64,000 bases of DNA from an uncultured Draconibacterium sp. (GTDB lineage: Bacteria > Bacteroidota > Bacteroidia > Bacteroidales > Prolixibacteraceae): NCBI RefSeq assembly GCF_913063105.1, contig NZ_CAJXYQ010000003.1:1-64000 (forward strand), given 5' to 3'. The notes under the pieces were generated by a model. The model was given only the letters and a program-made list of their open reading frames with translations. It did no database searches and was not told the origin of the DNA. This document shows, in pieces, positions 8,330 to 16,928 of this stretch. The position numbers and the translations under genes are program-made. Numbering within the stretch: position 1 is the first letter of the stretch; each line of letters opens with the position of its first letter.

Positions 8330-9835
8330 TTATTGTTTTATAATGGCACTTGAATAAACTTGGTTATTATGGACCAATTGTATAAAATAACTTCCGGGTT
8401 TTTCACTAATCGAAGTAGCAGTGGAGTACTTCCCGATCATTTTATAAGTATCATTTTCAATTGTTTTGATTAATTGCCCATTGATGTCAATAAGGTTAAG
8501 CTGAACACTGCCAGGTTCTAAAACATTATACTGTATTGTTATATTATTAGATGTAGGATTTGGATAAACAGATAATTGAATCTTTCGATTTTTATCATTT
8601 TCTTTAACAATATTATTCAATTCAATAGCAAATATATCCTTATTCAAAACCGTGTCTTGATTATTCTCTATGTTAACAGCTTTTAATACAATGTTACATG
8701 GCCTAAAGGGCTTATTGATATTTGGATTCGAAAGTTTGAGATCACCTATGAGAAATATTTCATCATCAATTACCTGGTATTCGAATTGCCCTTCCTTTAT
8801 AGACCATTTTTCAGGTTGTCCGTAAGCCCATTCAAATTCTAACTCAAGATTTTTGAAGAACAAACTATTCCCGACTTTGATAGAGTTAAAAGGGAGTTTA
8901 CTGGAGCTTTCTAAATTCCAGTTTCCGTTTACATTATAGCCATCTTGATTAAGAGTGAGATTCAAAATCATTTGTTCTTCGTTCTTTTGTTTTGACCAAT
9001 CATAGATAAACAACATTCCTTGCCATTTACCTCCTATTTGCATTGCTGGCCTTTTGTCATCTGCTTTGAGATCGAAAAATCCTTGCAGGGCAATTGGAAT
9101 TTGATAAGAAGAATTGTTAGATATTTGAGCTGATTTATTCTTTTTATTTGCCTCTGTTTGTTTTTTCTTTTTTACTTCTTCGAGTCTGACCTTTGATTGT
9201 TTATAACCGCGTTTATCACATTCGATATAAAGTTTCTCTGCTTTATCGAGGTCCGCTTTTGTTCCATGCCCATTTTCATAACAATAGGCAAGTAAATGTT
9301 TTCCGGCTGTGATATCCGCATCGGAGCTTAATTGTGCCAACTCAAAAGCAGTAATATAGTTTTGTTTTACGCCGAAGCCTTTGAAATACATGTAAGCCAG
9401 AAAATAATTACCGGCCGGATTTCCTGCATCAACTGAACGTTGGAACCATTCAACAGCCGTTTCAAAATTTTGTGGGACAATTTTTCCCTCTTTGTAGATA
9501 AGCCCTACTTTATACATGGCATGCATATCACCATTTTCAGCTGATAAATTATACCATTCAAAGGCTTTTAGTTTGTCTTTTTTGGTACCTAATCCTTTCT
9601 CGTACATTTCGGCTACTATAAATTGGGCAGTTGCACTTCCCAAATTAGCAGCTTCATTAAATTCTGAAAGCGCAAGAATCCTATTATTTTTAATCGAATT
9701 GTCTTTCATCAGTTCCATGCCTTTTTTTATGATGGCCCGGATTTCTGGATCGGATGAGACTACATGATATTCCGGATCCTGTGCATGAACGATTGAGTTA
9801 ACAAATAGTAAGAAAAGTAAATATTTAAATTTCAT
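8330..9835 (-). CDS. Sel1-repeat protein with type IX secretion sorting domain
   Basis: A secreted protein of 501 residues from the ATG at 9835 (an upstream in-frame start at 9892 would precede a perfect signal peptide and is not preferred). Order: signal peptide to about residue 19; four or five Sel1-like helical repeats at about 55-220, each with the A-x2-G-x4-Y-x-G pattern (for example MYEKGLGTKKD and MYFKGFGVKQN); a Lys-rich linker; a beta-rich middle domain of unknown type (about 240-400); and a C-terminal sorting domain starting at LSVYPNPTSNNITIQY and ending with an IIKQ tail, the T9SS type A pattern. It should be exported by Sec and carried across the outer membrane by T9SS. It is the first gene of the minus-strand accessory operon. 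Confidence 0.85.
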   Translation of the reverse strand: MKFKYLLFLLFVNSIVHAQDPEYHVVSSDPEIRAIIKKGMELMKDNSIKNNRILALSEFNEAANLGSATAQFIVAEMYEKGLGTKKDKLKAFEWYNLSAENGDMHAMYKVGLIYKEGKIVPQNFETAVEWFQRSVDAGNPAGNYFLAYMYFKGFGVKQNYITAFELAQLSSDADITAGKHLLAYCYENGHGTKADLDKAEKLYIECDKRGYKQSKVRLEEVKKKKQTEANKKNKSAQISNNSSYQIPIALQGFFDLKADDKRPAMQIGGKWQGMLFIYDWSKQKNEEQMILNLTLNQDGYNVNGNWNLESSSKLPFNSIKVGNSLFFKNLELEFEWAYGQPEKWSIKEGQFEYQVIDDEIFLIGDLKLSNPNINKPFRPCNIVLKAVNIENNQDTVLNKDIFAIELNNIVKENDKNRKIQLSVYPNPTSNNITIQYNVLEPGSVQLNLIDINGQLIKTIENDTYKMIGKYSTATSISEKPGSYFIQLVHNNQVYSSAIIKQ

Positions 9836-10316
9836 AATTAATAGCACATTTGTGAATAAATCAGCGAGATGCCCTACTATTACAAATGCCAACTTGCAAA
9901 AGTGTGTTCCGGATATTAGTCTTGTGCGGACGGTTTTTCAAAACTGGCTGCCTCCCCGGGCCGGGAACAAAGTAATGCGTGAACTCATCCCCGGGGAGGC
10001 TTACCTCACGAATTTATTTTTTCCTATTTGGGTTAATCGTCTCATTCTGTCTTTTTACGTCCTGCCCGGGTTTAATAGACTGGGGGTTTTGTTACATTCT
10101 GTAATAAAGGTATGCTAATTAATGTCGAAATAAAAAATTAGTTTTACCCCCCCCATTTTATTGTTAAATGCTAGGCGTTGGTTATCTGTATGTTAGGTTA
10201 TAGGAACTGTTTCTGTGTTATATAACATAAATAATCTATAAGACTCTTGGGGGTTATCTTTTGATTTTTTTGGGAATATATTATGATAGTCGTTTGTGTA
10301 TTGTTTTAGAATTTTG
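9836..10316. other. Intergenic region upstream of the Sel1/T9SS operon
   Basis: About 480 bases with no credible gene; an open frame at 9852-10118 on the plus strand has no recognisable product. It holds a GC-rich 11-bp inverted repeat (9950-9960 and 9990-10000), a C8 tract at 10147-10154, and a 9-bp dyad GAATTTTGT / ACAAAATTC at 10309-10335 that overlaps the end of the FAD gene and may act as a weak terminator. The promoter of the Sel1/T9SS operon must lie at the left end, but I see no clear box. Confidence 0.45.
9950..10000. repeat. GC-rich 11-bp perfect inverted repeat
   Basis: GCCTCCCCGGG (9950-9960) and CCCGGGGAGGC (9990-10000) are 29 bases apart in an otherwise AT-rich intergenic region. 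No T-run follows closely, so it is not a standard terminator. Confidence 0.7.
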
Positions 10317-11849
10317 TCATTTTTCTACAAAATTCATGGCTGCCTTAATCCCGTCAGCAGCGCTTGAAATAATTCCACCTGCATAGCCGCTGCCTTCGCC
10401 AATAATGTAAATATTATCGAAGCCTTTGCATAAACCATTCCTGTCGCGAATTACCTGAATCGGTGCAGAAGTTTTGCTTTCGAAACCCAACAAGTTGCCA
10501 TTTTCAAAACCACGCATTTTACGGATAAAATCCTGCAAGCCAACCTGCATCGACTCAACAACCGGTTGGGGTAGTAAGTCCCAAAGCGGAGCCGGTTTTA
10601 ATCCCAACGGATAACTGGTTTCGAACTGCGATCCTTTGCCTTTTTGTTTGAGGAAGTCGTTGATGGAACATGCCGGCGCAGCATAACCTTCAGCATATTG
10701 GTAAAAGCTTTCTTCCAGTTGTTGCAGCTTGTCGAGCGCTTCAATGGGCGAAACCGTTTTGCCTGCCAGCTCGTCGGGGTGAATGGCGGCTACGCAGGCG
10801 GCGTTGGCGAAATTGCCGTTTCGTTTGTAGTAGCTCATCCCGTTTACAATGTTAGTGTTTTCGTAGGCAGCTGCCGGAACTACCATGCCGCCGGGGCACA
10901 TGCAAAATGAAAAAACGGAATGTTTGCCGTCGGCTTGCGAAGTAAGGCGGTACTCGGCGGCTTTCACTCCCTGAAGTTCTGGTTTTCCCCATTGAGCACG
11001 GTTTATGATTTCCTGAGTGTGTTCCATTCGGCTGCCAATGGCAAAGTTTTTTGTGCGGAAAGGAATACCTCTTTTTATCAGCATTTTGTAGGTCTCGAAA
11101 GCGGAATGACCGGGTGCAATAAACAAGGTCTCGGCCGGTAAATTTCCTTTTGATGTGATTACCTCCTTAACTTTTGAATTAACAATCACCACATCTTCCA
11201 GCATCGTTTCAAACAGAAATTTACCTCCCAGGTTCTCAAACGCTTTACGCAGGTTTTGCACAATTTTTCGCAGGTTATCGGTACCCAAATGCGGGTGGGT
11301 CATATATAGTATCTCTTCCGGGGCGCCGGCCTCCACATAGCTTTCCAGGATAAACTGTTTTTCTTTTGAAATGCGTTTGGAACGCGAAGTAAGTTTGCCA
11401 TCGGAGAAAGTTCCGGCACCACCTTCGCCAAAAGCGTAATTGTTTTGCGCGTTAAAATATCCTGTTTTTTCAAAAGTGGAAATGGCTTTCCCGCGTGTTT
11501 TAACATCCGACCCGCGCTCGATGAGAGTAACATTAAAACCGGCTTTTTGCAATACAAAAGCATTAAAAAAACCGGCAGGTCCGCTACCAACAACAACAAC
11601 TTTTTTATTGCTTTTCTTGTAAGGTATTTCAAGCCTTTCTTTCTCAACTTTTTCGTCACTTTTAATTTCGGGCGATGTTACAACAGCTTTTACCAACCAG
11701 TGGATGTTCGATTTATTCCGGGCATCCAGACTTTTGGTTTCCAGCGCGAACGAAAAGTTTTTAATCCGTAGCGTTTTGGCAATTTTTTCGCGCAGTAGCT
11801 CGGTGCTGTAGTTGGTTGGTAATTTAAATGATACTGTTGTTGTTCCCAT
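10317..11849 (-). CDS. FAD-dependent oxidoreductase (COG2509-type)
   Basis: A flavoprotein of 510 residues of the uncharacterised FAD-dependent dehydrogenase group. An N-terminal extension of about 80 residues precedes the Rossmann fold, whose dinucleotide motif VVVGSGPAGFFNAF is at 85-98 with the ribose-binding Glu111 in LIERGSDV. The central part (YAFGEGGAGTFSDGKLTSR near 137-155) and the C-terminal FAD motif IIGEGSGYAGGII (about 487-499) are typical of this group. Substrate and electron partner are unknown. It stands alone; a TATTTTTG box (11869-11876, minus) lies 20 bases upstream of the start codon. Confidence 0.85.
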   Translation of the reverse strand: MGTTTVSFKLPTNYSTELLREKIAKTLRIKNFSFALETKSLDARNKSNIHWLVKAVVTSPEIKSDEKVEKERLEIPYKKSNKKVVVVGSGPAGFFNAFVLQKAGFNVTLIERGSDVKTRGKAISTFEKTGYFNAQNNYAFGEGGAGTFSDGKLTSRSKRISKEKQFILESYVEAGAPEEILYMTHPHLGTDNLRKIVQNLRKAFENLGGKFLFETMLEDVVIVNSKVKEVITSKGNLPAETLFIAPGHSAFETYKMLIKRGIPFRTKNFAIGSRMEHTQEIINRAQWGKPELQGVKAAEYRLTSQADGKHSVFSFCMCPGGMVVPAAAYENTNIVNGMSYYKRNGNFANAACVAAIHPDELAGKTVSPIEALDKLQQLEESFYQYAEGYAAPACSINDFLKQKGKGSQFETSYPLGLKPAPLWDLLPQPVVESMQVGLQDFIRKMRGFENGNLLGFESKTSAPIQVIRDRNGLCKGFDNIYIIGEGSGYAGGIISSAADGIKAAMNFVEK

Positions 11850-12278
11850 TTGCTTGATAATTAGAAGTCAAAAATACGGAAAGATTGGTAGCACAGGAAG
11901 CTTTTTTCTAACCCGGGAAATAAAATCTGAAAATTCACTTATGGTTGGTGTTGTAAACCAGGGTTGGGCACCTGCAGGCAATTGAGAGAAATAAAAGGTA
12001 CAGGTTTCTGTAAGCCATTTTAAAAAGCAAAAAATCATTGTAACGTAATTAAAAGTTGTGCGTCACATAATATGAAAACAAAACAGCACCGCTTCAAAGC
12101 CGGAAAACAAAAACAGGAAAGAATCAATTTTTCACATACTAAAATCGGGAGTTGGTCGAAAAAATAGAAAGGTTAAACCCTTTTTTCGTCAAATTTAAAC
12201 TGAAAACAAAAAACAAGGCAACAATTTGCCACAGAAAACAGCCTGAAGGATTTTCTTCAGAAAAAACAAGTTCAAGCC
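11850..12278. other. Intergenic region before the efflux operon
   Basis: About 430 bases between two divergent transcripts. Apart from the -7 box of the FAD gene at 11869-11876 I see no clear promoter for the efflux operon. A 31-codon ORF (12072-12167) of basic composition is present but not supported. Confidence 0.4.
11869..11876 (-). promoter_or_regulatory. -7 promoter box of the FAD oxidoreductase gene
   Basis: Minus-strand TATTTTTG matches TAnnTTTG, 20 bases from the start codon. No clear -33 TTTG is present. Confidence 0.42.
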
Positions 12279-13004
12279 ATGATTAGTCTAAACAATGTTC
12301 ACAAATCGTATGTAACTGGTAGTAACTCGTTACATGTGTTAAAAGGAATCGACCTTGAGATTAAAAAAGGAGAATTCGTCTCAATAATGGGGTCGTCGGG
12401 TTCCGGAAAATCAACCTTATTAAATATTCTTGGCATTTTAGATAACTACGATGAAGGTTCGTATTACCTGAATGGTTCGCTGGTAAAGGATATGTCGGAA
12501 AAGCAGGCCGCCCGTCTTCGGAACGAGTTGGTGGGTTTTGTTTTTCAGTCGTTTAACCTCATCTCCTTCAAAAATGCCATGGAAAATGTAGCGCTTCCGC
12601 TCTACTACCAGGGCGTTAACCGCAAAAAACGCAACAAAATTGCTCTGGAATACCTCGATAAAGTAGGTTTACTGGATTGGGCAACGCATTTACCCAACGA
12701 AATGTCGGGCGGACAAAAACAGCGTGTAGCTATTGCCCGTTCTTTAATTTCGCAACCAAAAATAATTTTTGCCGATGAGCCAACCGGTGCACTCGATACC
12801 AGTACCTCGTACGAGGTAATGGATATTCTCAGAGAAATTAATGCCGATGGGATTACCGTTATTTTGGTAACCCATGAGCATGATATTGCTGCCATGACGC
12901 AGAAAATTGTTCGTTTAAAAGATGGCCGTATTGATGAGATTATTAAAAACGGCGACCTGAAACATTTCCAGCATCAGTACGCAAAAGAGTTGGAAACGGC
13001 ATAA
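12279..13004 (+). CDS. MacB/LolD-type ABC transporter ATP-binding protein
   Basis: The ATPase of a tripartite efflux pump. The 241-residue product has Walker A GSSGSGKST at 38-46, the signature SGGQKQR at 143-149, Walker B IIFADEP at 162-168, a GALD D-loop at 170-173, and the switch His in VTHEHD near 200. FQSFNLI near 90-96 is the Q-loop form of the MacB/LolD/FtsE branch. It opens an operon with two permeases, an adaptor and a TolC channel, all on the same strand. In this family the ATPase powers a mechanotransmission cycle in the permease rather than moving the substrate through the membrane itself. Substrate unknown (drug, lipid or peptide). Confidence 0.92.
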   Translation: MISLNNVHKSYVTGSNSLHVLKGIDLEIKKGEFVSIMGSSGSGKSTLLNILGILDNYDEGSYYLNGSLVKDMSEKQAARLRNELVGFVFQSFNLISFKNAMENVALPLYYQGVNRKKRNKIALEYLDKVGLLDWATHLPNEMSGGQKQRVAIARSLISQPKIIFADEPTGALDTSTSYEVMDILREINADGITVILVTHEHDIAAMTQKIVRLKDGRIDEIIKNGDLKHFQHQYAKELETA

Positions 13005-13066
13005 GCAAATCCTATTCGCCACCGGCGTTTTTGTCACTTTTATTTTCATTTTAAACTTAAGCTATC

Positions 13067-14329
13067 ATGTTCGATATTGATAAATGGCAGGAGATTCTTG
13101 CAACCATCAAGAAAAATAAGATGCGCACTTTCCTTACCGGATTTAGCGTAGCCTGGGGCATATTTATGTTGATGATCTTATTGGGTGCCGGCAACGGATT
13201 GAGCAATGGTGTATCGCAAAATTTTATGCGCGATGCTGTTAATGCCATGTGGTTGTGGAGCGGCAGAACAAGCATTCCCTACCAGGGAATGAAAGAGAAC
13301 CGCCAGATACGTTTTACCAATGCCGATTATGAATTGTTAAAAGACCTTGAAGGCATTGAATATACCTCGGGGCGCTACTACATCGGGGGCAATCTTTTTT
13401 CGTACGGAAGCGAGTACGGCGAATACACTGCGGTTACCTGTCATCCTGATTTAAAAGAAGTGGAATCGATTGAAATGGTTGACGGCAGATTTGTAAACCA
13501 AGTGGATATTGACCAGACAAGAAAATCGGTTGTACTGGGAAAAGATATTTACGATGCCCTTTTTAAAGATAAAAATGCCATTGGCGAGTATGTTCGGGTA
13601 AATAACATACCGTTTAAAGTTGTAGGTGTTTGTCGCGAGGGAGGTGGCACCCGGCACCGTAACGCTTACATACCTGTAACCACCGGACAAAAAGTTTTTA
13701 ACGGATCAAACCGCCTGCACAATTTTGCACTTACCATAAATGCCGAAACGCTTGAAGAAAGCCAGGCCATTGAAGCAAAAGTGCGCGAAACGCTGGCTCG
13801 CAAGCACAAATTTGATGCGACTGATGAATCGGCTATGGGCTCGTACAACAAACTCGAAGATGTCATTCAAACCATGAAAATCTTTCAGGCCATCGATATT
13901 TTTATTTGGATAATAGGCATAGGTACACTTATAGCCGGGGTGGTAGGCGTTAGCAATATTATGCTGATTGTAGTAAAAGAGCGAACCAAGGAAATTGGTA
14001 TCCGAAAAGCCATTGGAGCCAGTCCTGCATCGGTAATCGGCCTCATTCTTCTTGAAGCAGTAATGATAACAACCATTGCCGGATACATCGGGTTGGTGCT
14101 GGGTACCGGTTTAATGGAAGGAATAAATTTTATCGTTGAAAAACAGTTTGAAGCATCAGCAGCCACAAACGGAGGAAATGGTGAAACCTTGTTCCGCAAC
14201 CCAACTGTTGACCTGGGAGTGGCCATGTCGGCTACCTTGCTACTGGTAATTGCCGGTGCTATTGCAGGCTATATTCCGGCCAAACGTGCCGCAAGAATTA
14301 AACCTATTGTGGCCTTGCGCGACGAATAA
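13067..14329 (+). CDS. MacB-like ABC permease, first copy
   Basis: An inner-membrane permease of 420 residues. The layout is that of MacB without its ATPase domain: an N-terminal helix at about 20-45 (TFLTGFSVAWGIFMLMILLG), a large periplasmic domain at about 50-270, then three helices with the FtsX pattern (about 275-300, 325-355 and 385-410). VKERTKEIGIRKAIGA near 303-318 is the conserved coupling segment that follows the second helix. It ends with the PAKRAARIKPIVALRDE tail common to this family. It is 62 bases after the ATPase gene and 24 bases before a paralogue, so the pump may use a heterodimer of permeases. Confidence 0.92.
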   Translation: MFDIDKWQEILATIKKNKMRTFLTGFSVAWGIFMLMILLGAGNGLSNGVSQNFMRDAVNAMWLWSGRTSIPYQGMKENRQIRFTNADYELLKDLEGIEYTSGRYYIGGNLFSYGSEYGEYTAVTCHPDLKEVESIEMVDGRFVNQVDIDQTRKSVVLGKDIYDALFKDKNAIGEYVRVNNIPFKVVGVCREGGGTRHRNAYIPVTTGQKVFNGSNRLHNFALTINAETLEESQAIEAKVRETLARKHKFDATDESAMGSYNKLEDVIQTMKIFQAIDIFIWIIGIGTLIAGVVGVSNIMLIVVKERTKEIGIRKAIGASPASVIGLILLEAVMITTIAGYIGLVLGTGLMEGINFIVEKQFEASAATNGGNGETLFRNPTVDLGVAMSATLLLVIAGAIAGYIPAKRAARIKPIVALRDE

Positions 14330-14353
14330 CAGAAAACAAAAAAAGCAAAAACA

Positions 14354-15631
14354 ATGTTCGATTTAGATCTTTGGAAAGAAATATTAAGCGCCTTAAAGAA
14401 AAACCGGATGCGGAGTTTTATGACGGCTTTTGGTGTATTCTGGGGCATATTTATGCTGATAGTTATGTCGGGTGCAGGGCGTGCCCTTGAAAACGGCGTG
14501 ATGGACGGCATTAAAGCCTTTGCTTCCAACTCTGCATTTTTCTGGACTGAGCGCACGAGTAAACCCTACAAAGGGTTTCAGCGTGGCCGACGCTGGAGTT
14601 ATAAAAACACCGACATTGAATACATTAAAGCCAACATCAGCGATATCGAATACCTATCGCCACGCCTGTTTGGCCCACGAACCTACCAGGGCGACAATGT
14701 AATCAGAGGTAAAAAAACCGGAGCCTTTAACATTTATGGCGATTACCCCGACTTTTTTAAAATAGACCCGTGGACACCATTGCAAGGCCGATTAATTAAC
14801 GAAATTGATATGCAGCACTCGCGCAAAGTGGTAAATATTGGCGAACGTGTGGTGGAGGTTATGTTTGATAAAGAGGAAGACCCGATTGGGCAGTACCTCA
14901 AAATTAACGGTGTTTACTTTCAGGTAGTTGGAGTAGTTAAGGGCGAAACACGCGTAAACATTGGTGGCGGAAGAAAAAATGAAACTATAATTATGCCATT
15001 CTCTACCATGCAAAAAACCTTTAACATGGGCGACGATGTGCATTTCTTCTCGGTTACCTCGCAGCCTGGTGTGCCGGTTAGCAAAGTAGAAACCCGATTA
15101 AAAGAATTATTAAAAGAACGGCACAGGATTGCACCTGACGACCGACAGGCAGTTGGCTCGTTTAATATTGAGGTGGAATGGAAAAAATATATGGGTTTAT
15201 TTACCGGCATTCAGCTCTTAACCTGGATTGTTGGGATTGGAACCTTGTTGGCCGGAGTTATTGGAGTAAGTAATATAATGCTGGTAATTATTAAGGAGCG
15301 TACGCAGGAAATTGGTATTCAGCGAGCCATAGGAGCAACACCCGGAAAAGTGATTCTGCACATTGTAGCTGAAAGTGTTTTTCTTACTGTAATTGCCGGT
15401 TACATTGGTCTTGCGCTTGGTGTTGGCCTGCTTGAATTGCTGAATATGATGCTGGAAATGAATGCCGCCAATGCCGACGATATATTTTTCCGTAGGCCGG
15501 AGGTTAGTTTTAAAATGGCGGTGGGTGCCTTGTCGGTTCTGGTAGTATCCGGAATTTTTGCAGGCCTTATTCCGGCACGCCGGGCTGTAAGCATAAAACC
15601 CATTGATGCCCTGCGCGATGAAGGTATTTAA
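14354..15631 (+). CDS. MacB-like ABC permease, second copy
   Basis: A paralogue of the preceding gene, 425 residues, with the same layout: N-terminal helix, periplasmic domain, three C-terminal FtsX helices, the coupling segment IKERTQEIGIQRAIGA, and the tail PARRAVSIKPIDALRDEGI. Both permeases begin with MFD and a similar KEIL or QEIL segment, which points to an old tandem duplication followed by divergence. Since MacB normally works as a homodimer, the pair most likely forms a heterodimer served by the single upstream ATPase. This is inference from gene order. Confidence 0.92.
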   Translation: MFDLDLWKEILSALKKNRMRSFMTAFGVFWGIFMLIVMSGAGRALENGVMDGIKAFASNSAFFWTERTSKPYKGFQRGRRWSYKNTDIEYIKANISDIEYLSPRLFGPRTYQGDNVIRGKKTGAFNIYGDYPDFFKIDPWTPLQGRLINEIDMQHSRKVVNIGERVVEVMFDKEEDPIGQYLKINGVYFQVVGVVKGETRVNIGGGRKNETIIMPFSTMQKTFNMGDDVHFFSVTSQPGVPVSKVETRLKELLKERHRIAPDDRQAVGSFNIEVEWKKYMGLFTGIQLLTWIVGIGTLLAGVIGVSNIMLVIIKERTQEIGIQRAIGATPGKVILHIVAESVFLTVIAGYIGLALGVGLLELLNMMLEMNAANADDIFFRRPEVSFKMAVGALSVLVVSGIFAGLIPARRAVSIKPIDALRDEGI

Positions 15632-15739
15632 ACAAGTATAGATCAGAATAAAAATCAAAAAGCCATAAAACGAGCCTGCAAAAATATTGACATTTAACGA
15701 GTTACGGCAGGCGAATTTGAAAACAAAAAACATAACAAG

Positions 15740-16870
15740 ATGAAAAAAGTAGTTAAAATTTTAGGACTTGTAATTTTGGTTGGAGCATTCGGAGGAACCC
15801 TGTTCTTCCTGTACAACAAATCAAAAAAGAAAACAGATTTCTTTGAGAACAAAAATCCATTTTACAGCGATGTGGTAATGAAAACCGTTGCAACCGGATC
15901 GGTGGTGCCACGTTACGAAATTGAAATCGTTCCTCAGGTTTCCGGAATTATTGATGAATTATATGTGGAAGCGGGTGATAAAATTACCAAAGGGCAGGTA
16001 GTTGCACGTATCAAAATTATTCCGGACATGGTAACTTTGAACGCTGCTGAAACCCGTTTAAACCGTGCAAAAATTAATTTTGAAGATGCGCAAATCGATT
16101 ACGATCGCCAGCAAAAACTTTTTGATAAAAACGTAATCTCTTACGAAGAGTTTAAATCTGCAAAAGTGGAGTACGATTCGGCCAAAGAAGAACTAACAGC
16201 TGCCGAAAATAATCTGGAATTAATTAAAAATGGTGTAACAAAAAAGGCTTCAACGGCTACTAATACCCTTGTTCGGTCAACCATAAACGGTATGGTGCTC
16301 GATGTTCCGGTTGAAGAGGGTAACTCGGTAATACAGGCAAATACCTTTAATGCCGGTACAACAATTGCTTCGGTTGCCGATATGAAAGATATGATTTTTG
16401 AGGGGAATGTAGATGAGACAGAAGTAGGTAAAATTCGCGAAGGCATGCCCATTGAATTAGAAATTGGCGCTATCGATAAAGAAAAATTTGCCGCAGTTTT
16501 GGAATATATTTCTCCAAAAGGGGTTGAAGATAACGGAGCCATACAATTTGAAATAAAAGCCAATGTGCAACTAAAAGAAGGCCAGTTTATACGAGCCGGT
16601 TACAGTGCAAATGCCAACATTGTTTTGGATCGGAAAGACAGTGTGATGGTAATTCCTGAAGGATTACTAAAATTTGAAAACGACTCGTCGTTTGTTGAAG
16701 TTAATAAAGGCACTAACGAAGAACCCGATTACGAAAAACGTTTTGTAAAAACCGGACTTTCAGATGGTATAAATATTGAAATTACTGAAGGGTTAAAACC
16801 TGATGATAAGGTAAAAGGAGAGAAGATCGATCCGAAAAAAGCAAAACAGGAACAAGCCAATAAAGGCTAA
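15740..16870 (+). CDS. MacA/HlyD-type periplasmic adaptor subunit
   Basis: The adaptor that links the permease pair to the TolC channel. The 376-residue product starts with a membrane anchor (residues 5-27, ILGLVILVGAFGGTLFFLY), followed by a lipoyl-like half (VPQVSGIIDELYVEAGDKI), a helical hairpin at about 95-160 with heptad character (NRAKINFEDAQIDYDRQQKL), the second lipoyl half, and beta-barrel domains. The C-terminal 40 residues are charged and Lys-rich. It lies 108 bases after the second permease; the non-coding interval has no terminator, so it probably belongs to the same transcript. Confidence 0.92.
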   Translation: MKKVVKILGLVILVGAFGGTLFFLYNKSKKKTDFFENKNPFYSDVVMKTVATGSVVPRYEIEIVPQVSGIIDELYVEAGDKITKGQVVARIKIIPDMVTLNAAETRLNRAKINFEDAQIDYDRQQKLFDKNVISYEEFKSAKVEYDSAKEELTAAENNLELIKNGVTKKASTATNTLVRSTINGMVLDVPVEEGNSVIQANTFNAGTTIASVADMKDMIFEGNVDETEVGKIREGMPIELEIGAIDKEKFAAVLEYISPKGVEDNGAIQFEIKANVQLKEGQFIRAGYSANANIVLDRKDSVMVIPEGLLKFENDSSFVEVNKGTNEEPDYEKRFVKTGLSDGINIEITEGLKPDDKVKGEKIDPKKAKQEQANKG

Positions 16871-16928
16871 TAATAGGTAAATTACCCGGCTTTATGTAAA
16901 TTAGTCGCAAACAAAAAACAATATAAAA

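Noticed and set aside
9852..10118. Plus-strand 88-residue frame in the gap before the Sel1/T9SS operon
   Set aside because: It runs through the GC-rich inverted repeat, has no signal or domain, and its start overlaps the region needed for the operon promoter.
10147..10154. C8 tract as a phase-variation switch
   Set aside because: It is not inside a gene and not placed between a known promoter pair, so no switch can be argued.
12072..12167. 31-codon basic ORF before the efflux operon
   Set aside because: Short, no conservation evidence, no promoter box; could be a leader peptide but nothing supports it.
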